NCBI RefSeq assembly: GCF_000611645.1
Contig: NW_014013520.1
Coordinates: 24,674 to 43,023 of the forward strand
Direction: 5' to 3'
Length of the DNA: 18,350 nucleotides
DNA from: Monoraphidium neglectum
Taxonomy: Eukaryota; Chlorophyta; Chlorophyceae; Sphaeropleales; Selenastraceae
A model generated the notes under the pieces. It was not told the DNA's origin. It ran no database searches and saw only the letters and a program-made list of their open reading frames with translations. Every line of letters begins with the position of its first letter. Position 1 is the stretch's first letter. This document shows, piece after piece, positions 1 to 8,486 of this stretch. The position numbers and the translations under genes are program-made.

Positions 1-163
1 AAGACTCATCACTGCGCCTCAGAGCTGCGTTTGCGGACGAACAAAGGGCGGAGGCGCGCTCATCGCGAGCAGCAGCTCCCCTGTGGCTGGTCGGCACAAG
101 GCGCATCGAAAGGATATCATAGTGAGCTATTGCCAGGCTTGAGTGCGACCCGAGCTGCCTCAG

Positions 164-298
164 CTTCGCTGTACCGGCCAGTCACACGGCAGCGCCAAAG
201 GAGGGCTCGGGTGCCAGGCCCGCGTCGCGGCCTTTCAGCACGGTGGGACCGTATGCAACAAATTCCACAACTTCTGCGACGCCGGAACACAGTGGTAG
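164..298 (+). CDS. Possible last exon of an upstream gene, cysteine-rich (partial)
   Basis: A plausible acceptor (a pyrimidine-rich run ending CAG at 161-163) is followed by 44 open codons and a TAG stop at 296-298. The peptide is cysteine-rich, with the order LRCTG, LGCQARVAAF, GGTVCNKF and FCDAG. Its C...F..G..C....FC spacing recalls the start of the last exon of the gene at 422-2358 (CRTPFNGVAC then DAFC). In another frame, bases 73-90 encode QLPCGW and match 17 of 18 bases of 1341-1358 in that gene, where the same peptide occurs. I infer a possible tandem paralogue entering from the left, either spliced in a way I could not resolve or frameshifted. The connecting exons are not established and the match is short, so chance remains possible. 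Bases 299-421 hold no TATA box or coding signal that I can see and probably form the 5' flank of the next gene. Confidence 0.3.
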   Translation, partial: LRCTGQSHGSAKGGLGCQARVAAFQHGGTVCNKFHNFCDAGTQW

Positions 299-421
299 CG
301 CAGCTTGGGACGATGGCCGAGACACGCCCATCACACGCCCCTGGTCTAATCTTCGCGGTGGTTTCACAATGGCGCATTCTCAGGTCTCAAAGGCGGCTAC
401 TGTCTTGACTCGAGGCGTAGC

Positions 422-2358
422 ATGAGGGTGACTCGAGTGGCCCTCGTGCTGGCGGCCTGCCTGGCGCTAGGGCCTGTGCACGCATCACAGGGGTGCGTGG
501 CATCATCCTGGCAGCACGGAACTCTGCATGGTTTTGAAGGATTGATTGGCTGCTGACAGTAGTTGTAAGGGTAATGATTGATGTGCAGCAGCAAAGCCTG
601 AGCACCCAACTGCTCGCCCAGGCGCTGCATCTGTTCGCGCTCGCCTGTCGGCACTGCCGCTGTGGGCGCAGGACACCTGGCGCCCGCGGCCCCGCTTTGC
701 CAGCCGCCCCGCCCTGCGCGCCCCTTTGCTGCCCATCCAACCCATGACTTGCTGCCCTGCACTCCGCAGGCTTGATCCCTGGGAGTTCATCGAGCTCGAG
801 CCTGTTGCCCACAGCAGGTCGCTCCTGCAGTCCGGGGGCAGCGCAGCCGGCGGTTATGGCGGGTACGGCTACGGCTACGGCTCGTACGGCGGCTATGGCG
901 GCGCCGTCGGCCACCGCCGCTTGATCGAGGCCGGCGGGTACGGCGGCAGTTACGGGTACGGCAAAAGCGGATATGGGAGTGGCGGGTACGGCAGTGGCGG
1001 GTATGGCGGGCCCGCAGCCAGGCTGCTGATGGAGGGATTTGGCACGGAGGAGGAGCAGCAGGAGCAGGAGCGGCTGGAGTCGGCCGCCGCGGCTGCCGCG
1101 CGCCGTGCGCAGCTGCAGCGGGAAGCCGCAGCCGTCGACGCCGGCGACGCGGACGGCGCTGACGCACCCACCGCGGCGATAGCGATGGCAATGCGCGGCG
1201 CGCGCGCCGCCGCGGCGGCGAGCAGCCTGCTGTCTGTGCCGGCGGGGCAGTGCTACTGCCGCTACGACCCTGATTACAACACTTGGGCCGTGGGCGAGGA
1301 CGCGTGCAAGGCGGCGCTGTACACAAAGTGCCGGGCCGGGCAGCTGCCCTGTGGCTGGCTGGACGCGTACTACGGGCACGTTGCTGGCAGCGCCATGGCG
1401 CACACCCTGCCGCACGAGCAAGACATCCTCGGCTTTGTGTTCGACGACTGCCAGCCACGCCCGCCCTGCGCCTGCGCTGGCGTCAAGTTTGATGGCAGTG
1501 ACTCTGGTGGGTGTCTGGGGGGGCTGCTTTGCTGTGCTTTTGGCTCCCTTGTGTGCCTCTGCCACGCACTCCAGCCCCAGCATGTGTTGTGCTGGTGCAC
1601 GGCAGTCACTGTCCGCGTCTGCAACTCAAGAGCAATGCTGCGGCCGCATCACAACACCCCATGCTGCTGCCCGGCGCTCACACAACCTGTCCTGCCAACT
1701 GCCTGCACCCTGCGCAGTGACCACGGCTTTCGCCTGCTGCCGCGACCTGCGTGCCGCATGCCGCACGCCCTTCAACGGCGTGGCCTGCGCTGATGTGGAC
1801 GCGTTCTGCAAGGACGATGTGTCAAGCGCCAAGCTGCTGCACTGGGCGCAGCACAAGCTGCACCGCGCGGCAGAGTGCGCCGCTTACTCTGGGACGCCCT
1901 ATGACTTCCGCCCCCTGTCGGCTATCATGGCGGCCAATCAGAGGGATGAAGGCTCCGTCACCGCCGTTGAGGACACCGCAGCCCTCATCAAGGCCGCCGT
2001 CGGGGCTACAGAGCCCGCCACCGCAGCGGCTCCCGCGGCGCGGGCGTTCGCATCCAACCGTGTGGCCGCTGCCGTCATCGGCGTCGGCGGCATGCTGGTC
2101 GGCATCGCGCTCGTGGGCATGGCAATGACGCTGCGCACCGGCACCGGCGCCGGCCACGGGGCCGGCGCTGACGACGCGATCGAGGGTGGTGCTGCTGGCG
2201 TCGCCGAGCCGCTGCTGTACCCGGTGCCCGAGGTTGCCAATCGGGAGGACGAGGTCAATGCCCTGCGTCACGTGATCAGCTCCAACTACCTCCTCGCGTC
2301 TGCGCCACCGACCCCAAGAACAGGCGGCGCCTCGCCTGGCAGCTTCCAGGAGCACTGA
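422..2358 (+). CDS. Secreted/surface Gly-Tyr-rich, Cys-rich single-pass membrane protein (hypothetical)
   Basis: Three exons join in phase: 422-492, 770-1506 and 1718-2358, giving 482 aa. Exon 1 encodes little more than a signal peptide (MRVTRVALVLAACLA, with the cleavage region near residues 20-23), which decides the start. Residues about 47-106 are a low-complexity Gly/Tyr segment with repeated GGYGG and GYGYG units, followed by an acidic/Gln-rich and Ala-rich stretch. Residues about 184-345 form a cysteine-rich domain (CYCRYDPDY, LPCGW, PPCACAG, ACCRDLRAAC, GVAC, DAFC), probably disulphide-bonded outside the cell. A hydrophobic segment at about 385-408 is followed by a 74-aa tail, so the likely topology is type I with the N-terminus outside. 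The Gly-Tyr part resembles cell-wall structural proteins. I do not recognise the cysteine domain. An alternative donor at 1498 is also in phase but has a weaker consensus. The only opposite-strand ORF of note (387-1583) is a GC-rich shadow. Confidence 0.75.
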
Positions 2359-4639
2359 GCGTTGCGGGCATGTCTGCACAAACACCGCAGCCATGCTGTG
2401 AGTGAAGCAGCAGGTGGCTCTGCTTAAGAGGCCGCAGGATCCCCTGGTGAAGCGGCTCGTCGGGCGCTCGGCGCGAGCGAGTGCCTGCGAAGCCATGAAC
2501 CGCCGCGGCCTGAGCCAGCGTCTGGCCAGGCCTGCCAATTTCGGGGGCTGCGACTGCCGCTGTGTAGCAGGGGATAGGTGGCGTGCCGGCAAACTTTGGC
2601 CTGCATCGGACATCTGTTGGCTCCAAGGTTGCTGCTTAGTGGCGCTCAGACTTCCCCAGCCCGCACGGGGCGCACATGTACGCGCGTGCAAGCACCCGCG
2701 TGAGACCGCTTTCGGCTTTCAGTCGCGAAGCGAGCAAAAAACACTGTCTCTTCCGATCTTTTGTTGTTTGCCGGCGCGGGCCCCTCACCCACTTCGACGG
2801 TGTGATGAGGGCTGGCGGCACTCCGCAGTGCGCGGCGCGGGCGCGGGTTTGGAAGGCTCGAAGGCTCGAATGGGCGTTCAATGCTTGGGCGGGACGGATT
2901 TCGGAACATGCAACATGGGGCTCCACTCCCTGCTGTCCCTCAACCGAACAACAAGCATCTCTACTGCCCTGAGGCTTGCAAGAGGCAGCAACGGCGGCAT
3001 CTGTGCGCCGCCGGGGCAGAGCCCTCTTTGACTCAATTTGAGCGTGACAAACGGTGGCCTAGCACCCGCGCTGCGCGGCTGTGTGTGCATCGGCATGCCG
3101 CCTTCTGGATCATGCACCCCCGGTTGCGGCCTGGGGGTGTGTGTCGCAGCGCATGTGGTGGCCTGGGCGGCACTGTGCGCTACTCATGTGCAGCACTTCA
3201 TGGGCTGGCGCACCGCAAGCTCTGTGGAATGCGCATACATGACGTGAAACAGGCGCGCGGTGGGCCAGCCCCCGTCCCTTTGCCCCCCCCCCTCAACTTT
3301 GCCGAGGTGATGTGAGCACTTGGCTGGTGGAGCCCTGCAGCATGACCCCCCTCGGCCTGTGCTGCAGGGGGCCGGCGGCGTCGGGGGCCTGCCAGCCTGA
3401 TGGCGGCGGCAGTGCCCACGCTTTGCGTTGCCGGATTGCTGTGAGCATCCCCCTAGCACTTGACACTTCATTTGGGACGGTAGCTTCTGCTGCGCCCACG
3501 GTCTAGCGCCTCAATTGCGTGCGGGGGATGGCGCAGGGCAGGCGCTGGCTACGATCGCTCGCTGCTGCCCTATTATGTGGACAGGGCAGCTGTCTGTGTT
3601 AGCTGCCACCCTCTGCTGGCCGGACGGTGTCGGGCTCCTTGCCTTTTGGAGTCCAGCACCAACCCGGGCCGCCCCCAATAGTCTAGTAGGCCGACGCGTT
3701 GAATGCCTGGCTACTTTGTGTAACGTGGTGTGTTTGACTGATCTGACCCACTCACAGCCTGGGTTCCTTGTTGGTGGGCCCAGTCGCACCAACTGGCTTT
3801 GCAACATGATGAAGCCCAGGCTCCCCCGCCAGTCGCCCACACTTCCCGAGCAACCTTCCCCAACCTCCAGGAAGGCAGGGGCGCAGTGGGCGCGACCACC
3901 GCGTGGGTGCTCATCCGCATCGCAACGACAAGAGTGCTGCTGGGCTGTGCAGGCAGTCACGCGCCCGTTTGCTGGTCAGCAGAACATTAGACGCCCCAAA
4001 GGTCAGTTGGGCATGCAGTGCGGCCAGCAGGTGCGAAGGCCACTGTGGCCACGCTGCTCTACTGCCTGTGTCGGTTGCCACTTGATGAGTAACCCTCACA
4101 CTGCAGCTGACGGGTTTGGCAGTTTCGAGAGCAGGGACGCACAGCCCAAGCTGCTGGGGGTGACTCCACCATCAGAAATTCTGTTTGAGCCCTTGACTGC
4201 TGCAGAACGGGCGCTCAATTCTGGCTCCTGCACACGCGCACGCCAGTGACTTGCTGTGCAGTGGTAGATCTCGTGGAGGGAAAGAAGGGAGGGGTGTGCC
4301 GGTGCTCCGTGCGCGTGAGTTTTGAGGAATTGTTTTCACATTGAGCCTTGCACTTGATGACACAATCCCTAGTGCACAACCCAGGCCAGCAGACTGTGCT
4401 GAACTGCTGATGTGGGCGCAGCACTTTTTGCGTGCCACTCTCTGCTGATGGTGTTTATCAAACATCATATGAGCTAAAACTCCTTGACCATTCGTCAGTC
4501 AGGGCCTCCAGCGGCGCCTGTGTTCCCCGCTGCGAGCGGTTGCAACGAAGGACGTCAAGATTAAAAAAGGCTCTGCGCACGCACTTGCCGCACGTTTTAT
4601 CTGACAAAAAGATCAGTACGTGCAAGAAGTGTCATAAAA
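2359..4639. other. Gene-poor stretch: 3' region of the Cys-rich gene and 5' flank of the short SLC22-like gene
   Basis: No protein family is recognisable in any frame. Several long open frames exist (for example 2402-3031 and 3515-4249 on +), but they begin at non-ATG codons, have no visible splice partners, and suit chance in GC-rich DNA. Ten consecutive C residues lie at 3283-3292. The last 200 bases (about 4440-4639) are noticeably AT-richer, with runs such as TTAAAAAAGG, and lead into the ATG at 4640, so they are the best candidate for the downstream gene's promoter and 5' UTR. Confidence 0.5.
3719..3723 (+). terminator. Candidate TGTAA poly(A) signal
   Basis: This is the only + strand TGTAA I found between the stop at 2358 and the next start at 4640. 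TGTAA is the usual poly(A) signal in green algae. If used, the Cys-rich gene would have a 3' UTR of nearly 1.4 kb, long but not unusual for algae. A five-base motif is weak evidence by itself. Confidence 0.3.
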
Positions 4640-5566
4640 ATGGCGAACCTCAAGAAGGAGGCTGTGGATGCACGGCTGCTGCTCCACATCGAGGCTGGCG
4701 AGGACACCACCGACGGCAGGCCCTCGTTCGATGAGTCAATCCAGAACAAGCACCTCGCTAGCGTGCTGCTCGCTACGCCAGTTCCGGCTCCGCAGCAGCA
4801 GGGGCTGCGAGGCCTGTACGACCGCCCGAGTGAAGATGGGGAGGGCGCCGACGAGACGTTTTTCCGGGCCTTCCAGCTGAACTCCGACCTCTTTGGCAGC
4901 GGCCAGGTGTTCAACATGTTCCAGTCATACCTGGTGTGGGCTCCCAGTGTCGTTCTGCTACTACTGCTGCTGTCAATTGGGAGCCCAGTCGCGACTGGCG
5001 CGTGGGCGTGTGCCGACCCGGCAGATGAGGGCTGCCAGGCGGCGCTGGCCGGGGCGGACGGGACGGGCGCTGGGCTGTGTGGCCTGCAGCGCCACCAGTG
5101 GCAGTGGGCGCAGCCCAGCACGTCGCTCGTGACCAAGTTTGACCTCGTTTGCGACGGTGGGTAGTGACCCTGGCGGCAGGCGTGGTTGGGCTGAGCCCGG
5201 ACGACCAGCTGCCCTTGGTGCCTGCTGAGCGGTGGGCTGGCTGTTGAAAGGGGTTGAGAAGTATGCAGCTAAGGTCTTTGCCAAGCTGCAACTTCTATTG
5301 CACAAGGAGATTGTAGGGGCCACGCCCGTTTAAAGGCTGCTGAAGCCCGGTGGCAACTCGTTTGATTGTACACACTCCCACCGACCCATTTGATTGCCCA
5401 CTTGCCTGCCTTCTCCTAACCCCATATCCGCCCTCACATACACAAAAATCTACATAATCAAGACGCCTGGATGGCCAACGCAGCTTACGCGGGAATGCTG
5501 GGTGCTTACCTTGGCGCCAGCTATGCGGTCGGCGCGCTCGGCAAGCGCGTCCTGTCCTCCAGCTGA
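4640..5566 (+). CDS. Truncated SLC22/organic-cation-transporter-like protein (N-terminus to TM2 only)
   Basis: Two exons, 4640-5156 and 5463-5566, join in phase 1 and encode 206 aa; the start has a strong context (AAAAATGGCG). The exon 1 donor is GTGGGT. The exon 2 acceptor is the first AG after a CTAAC branch-like motif near 5415. Residues about 90-116 are TM1 (ending LLLLSIGSP). Residues 117-172 are the large first extracellular loop typical of SLC22, ending QPSTSLVTKFDLVC and carrying four cysteines. Residues 173-197 are TM2 (DAWMANAAYAGMLGAYLGAS). The protein then ends LGKRVLSSS-stop, exactly where the family has the LSD..GR loop. Full SLC22 proteins have about 500-680 aa and 12 TMs, so this copy cannot transport in the usual way. 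Over the shared part it is roughly 45% identical by eye to the complete transporter at 8487-11875, and exon 1 is 517 nt in both. No downstream exons were found before 8487. It is either a decayed duplicate or a retained short protein; the open, well-conserved loop favours recent or current function. Confidence 0.7.
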
Positions 5567-6491
5567 ACGCGAAAAGCAGCCGTGGGCTGGCCTATTCACA
5601 CAAGCCACATCGGGCCGTCCGAAGATGTTGCATTGCAGTGGGGCCAGTGTCCTGAACATTGCAAATTTGAGGCGGCTGGGAATCCAAAAAGCACAACGCT
5701 GGCACTTGTGGTGCCTGCAGCACCTGTCAGGGAGCATCTCCCTGCCCCGCCTTGAATCAGGGCATCGGAGCCTTTGCTGGGCACAGGACGCGCAGGATTG
5801 ATTTGTTGTGACATCCAGCGGCGTGAACTGCAATACCTGGTTGTGCAAACAAGGTTTCATGCACGGGCTGCCACCACTGATACCCTACTATTGATAAGTG
5901 CTGCCTGTGCTGACTCCTGCTGTTGTGTACAAGAATTTTCAGCCCCCTCCAATTTGACCTAGCAGGTACTGCTGCGGTTGCGTCGGTGCTGTGATGCCGC
6001 CCAGATAGGCCCAAGCCCAGCTCAACCTGTCTTGATGCGTGAGGCTTCCTTGGCGTGCTTGCATAATCACAAAACTTGCTTTGACTCAAAGTACAGTATT
6101 CATTCCCACTTGTGTGCAAAGCAAGCAAACCTCTTTGGAGGTTGTGTAATTGAAGTGATGCAGCGCTTGATGACAGTAGGAAAAATCTACAACTGCAGCA
6201 GTCACTGTGCTGCCGTCCTTCCCTGACAAGCAGTTTCCTGCATAAGTGCACACATGCCATGCCGGCTGTGCTGGTCATAATCACCAATCAAACAGGCAGC
6301 CGCCTGGGGCCATCGACCAGCTGCATGATCACGGTCAGCTCGCCGCGATGGGCCGAGGCGCTCTGCCCATCACAGACTCCTGCTGCGCGGTGCAGGCCAA
6401 GACCAGGGTAGCTTGAGCGCCCGCTTACCACCTCCGCTGCTTCACGCCCTTTACCGCGCTCACACGTGCGCGTGCGGCCGCCAGCTTGCAC
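5567..6491. other. Convergent intergenic region
   Basis: This stretch separates the stop of the short SLC22-like gene (+) from the stop of the minus-strand microprotein gene. I searched it for remains of SLC22 exons 3-8 (the D..GR loop, the TM4 R.L.G motif, LPES, SELFPT) and saw none. It is AT-richer around 5840-6200 and contains one + strand TGTAA. I found no TTACA (minus-strand TGTAA) here, so the poly(A) site of the minus-strand gene is not identified. Confidence 0.45.
6145..6149 (+). terminator. Candidate TGTAA poly(A) signal of the short SLC22-like gene
   Basis: The sequence GTTGTGTAATTG lies about 580 nt after the stop at 5566, in an AT-richer stretch. It is the first + strand TGTAA after that stop. 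Its presence would let the two-exon gene form a complete transcript without downstream exons. Confidence 0.4.
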
Positions 6492-6912
6492 TCATTCCTT
6501 CTTTGCGGTCACCACCCAGTGGTCAACAGGCGGCTTGGCCTGCCCGCAGAAGCCGTCGGGGTGGGGCCGCTCGCTCTCTTTCATGCCGTCGAAGCCGTCA
6601 GGGTGAACAGCCGTCTGTGAGCAGCTCAGGCGAGCGGTCGAGGAGAAGGCATGGCAGGGCGAACAGCGCGTCGTCGTCGAGGAGGCGTCAGTTGCCGGCC
6701 TCGCAGCACAGTCTGAGCGGGACGTCCAGCAGGCTGCTGGACGGGTAGCTGCACAATCAGCCCAGATAAACATGTTGCTGTGCTCTCATGTCACCCCATT
6801 GCACCTGAGTACCCCCCATCCCATCTGGATGCGACAGCGGAAGGCCCCCTGGCGGCGCCCAGTGATCCACTGGCTTGCCGGCCCAATGATCGACGGGCTT
6901 CTGCTGCGACAT
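6492..6912 (-). CDS. 76-aa repeat microprotein with PVDHW and HPDG motifs (hypothetical)
   Basis: I propose two minus-strand exons, 6912-6805 and 6614-6492, joined in phase 0 across a 190-nt GT-AG intron (donor CAG|GTGCAA, acceptor CTCACAG). The product begins MSQQKPVDHWAGKPVDHW and ends PPVDHWVVTAKKE. PVDHW occurs three times (residues about 6-10, 14-18, 65-69) and HPDG three times (28-31, 40-43, 54-57), giving a W-W-H | H-H-W order that only becomes continuous once the intron is removed. It has no signal peptide or membrane segment and has one cysteine; I expect a soluble, mostly unstructured protein. I recognise no family and assign no function. The repeated peptide units falling in two exons that join in frame are the main evidence of coding. 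More exons inside the intron or upstream cannot be excluded, and the repeat could instead be a relic of a longer protein. Confidence 0.55.
6724..6742. repeat. 19-bp palindrome, 9-bp arms around one base
   Basis: GTCCAGCAG and CTGCTGGAC are exact reverse complements separated by a single G. The site lies inside the proposed intron of the microprotein gene. It could be a dimeric protein-binding site or may be chance; no second copy was noticed. Confidence 0.5.
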
Positions 6913-8486
6913 GACTATAATGACGAGGTGATCACTGCCGATGTATATCAAGGGACATGTCTGGGGCTGCTTTGCTCGGTATCGGTGAAAAACGACAAAA
7001 TCTATGCACAAAGCGAATGTGTAGAAAACTGTTGCAGCATTGAGAAGTGCTACAAGAGGGCTACAACGGGAACTTGTAACTCTTTCAACGCAATGGCACA
7101 GGGCGGCGGCACTGCGAGGTCGCCGGCGACGCGACGAGTTCGTCGATGATGCTGCGGCCCCAGCCCCTCACATGATCACAACGCACAACCCACTCCCTTG
7201 CCGCCGCCGGTGTCGCGTCGCCTCCTGGAGCAAGCTTCATGCTCTGCACATATCCGGACGCAGATGCGCAATCACAACCCGATACGTGTGTGCAGTAAGC
7301 TCACCTTTCCACCGGCTGTCCATCGTGCTGCACGTGTACTGCAAGTGAAGTTACACCTGAATACCACGCGGCACTAGTGCTGCTTGGTTGCAAGTGAACC
7401 GCAGTGCGAGGGTGCTGTGTGGGCACCGTGTCAGGTGGTGTTGTTCGCAATACGGCAGCAGCGAGGCAGTTGGCAGTTGTGCTGTCCCTCTGCACGGCCG
7501 CTTGCACCCTGCAAGCGGGCAGGAGCGCTCATCACCTGACAAAGCCGAGCGCTGACTACGCCAGGCATTGTGCCTAGATTTTGCAATCAGAGGCGCTAGT
7601 ATAGCATGCACAAACACAAGGGAAAGGGTGGTGCGCTCCCACAGGGTAGTATGTCAACTGCACCTCTAGCTCGGTGATTGTGGGGTGACCAATGTACCAA
7701 TCTGGTTGGCATGTGGCGAGGGGGGGAGGAGGGGAGGGGGGCTGATTTGACAGAGAGGCCCACAGACAGAAAAATGCCAATCGCAACCCTGTATCGTGAA
7801 CTATGACTTGTGGCGATGACAGATGAAACAACTGAAAAGTCGCGGCGCAAGTTGCGACACGCGTTATCCTGGGCTGCGGCAGCTGCCGGGAAGCTGGGAG
7901 CTGTGGCGGCCGTGCACAGTACACATGCTGCATGCTCTCACCCATGCGTCACGCCGAGGAACCCACATTGGCAACGTGGATGCTCACGGCCACTGCTGGT
8001 AATTGATGACCTTTGACTGGTTGACTTCAGCTGCGGCTGGAATCCAGCGAGTCTATATGGGCAGCGCACCACCATTTGAGACAAACGCTACGCAACGCTT
8101 GAAGTGTGTGGTCATCGGGGACGGCCGCCCCTTGGATTCAGGCCACCACCATGCCAGGCATGTTGGCTACGGGCTCCTGCAGCTGCGGGCGTGCTTGTCA
8201 CGCTACTAGGTGCATCGACCCGGACGTGACCATGTCAGCTGCACACACACCGGCTCTGGACACATCGCCTGAGCCTCTGAAGCCGCTCATGCGGGCCGAT
8301 GTTTCATTCTTAGCTGCGCGACTTACTTGTCACACCTTCGACAGTTTTACAGGCCGACTGGCGTAATCTGGGCGGTTTCATCTCTGGCACGCAAGCACGC
8401 AGCTCCTGGCTGACTCTCAGGTTTACAGGTGTACCGTATGGCATTATACGACAAACATAATCTGTGTTGACCAGTTTTGTATCGTC
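6913..8486. other. Divergent 5' flanks of the microprotein gene (-) and full SLC22-like gene (+)
   Basis: No recognisable coding sequence lies here on either strand; open frames such as 7574-7945 (-) and 8106-8366 (+) show no domain. A + strand TGTAA lies at 7075-7079 and a minus-strand one (TTACA) at 7351-7355, neither following a convincing gene. The two flanking genes start from opposite ends of this 1.6-kb stretch, so it probably holds both promoters. The 100 bases before 8487 are AT-richer (GGCATTATACGACAAACATA), which would fit a core promoter or 5' UTR of the transporter. Confidence 0.45.

Noticed and set aside
31..408. 125-codon + strand frame taken as a whole gene
   Set aside because: Arg-rich with no domain and a non-ATG start. 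Only the QLPCGW match at 73-90 is of interest, and it is reported separately.
564..568. TGTAA inside the first intron of the Cys-rich gene
   Set aside because: Intronic, with the reading frame continuing in phase across the intron. Treated as chance.
387..1583. 398-codon open frame on the minus strand
   Set aside because: It is antisense to exons 1-2 of the Cys-rich gene and gives low-complexity Ala/Val/Pro protein, as expected from the complement of Gly/Tyr and Ala codons. The + strand has a signal peptide, in-phase introns and a TM.
2402..3031. 209-codon + strand open frame after the Cys-rich gene
   Set aside because: It starts at GTG just after the stop at 2358 and has no recognisable domain or splice support. 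Most likely 3' UTR.
3283..3292. Run of ten C residues
   Set aside because: A simple homopolymer in a non-coding stretch. It could be a sequencing-sensitive site but shows no functional context.
3515..4249. 244-codon + strand open frame in the gene-poor stretch
   Set aside because: It starts at GTG, crosses the TGTAA at 3719, shows no motif, and has competing open frames on the minus strand. It is consistent with chance in GC-rich sequence.
5537..5545. Possible GC-AG intron donor (CTCG|GCAAG) that would extend the short SLC22-like gene past its stop
   Set aside because: It would be displaced four bases from the paralogue's splice position with the wrong phase for the expected next exon, and no matching exon 3 was found downstream.
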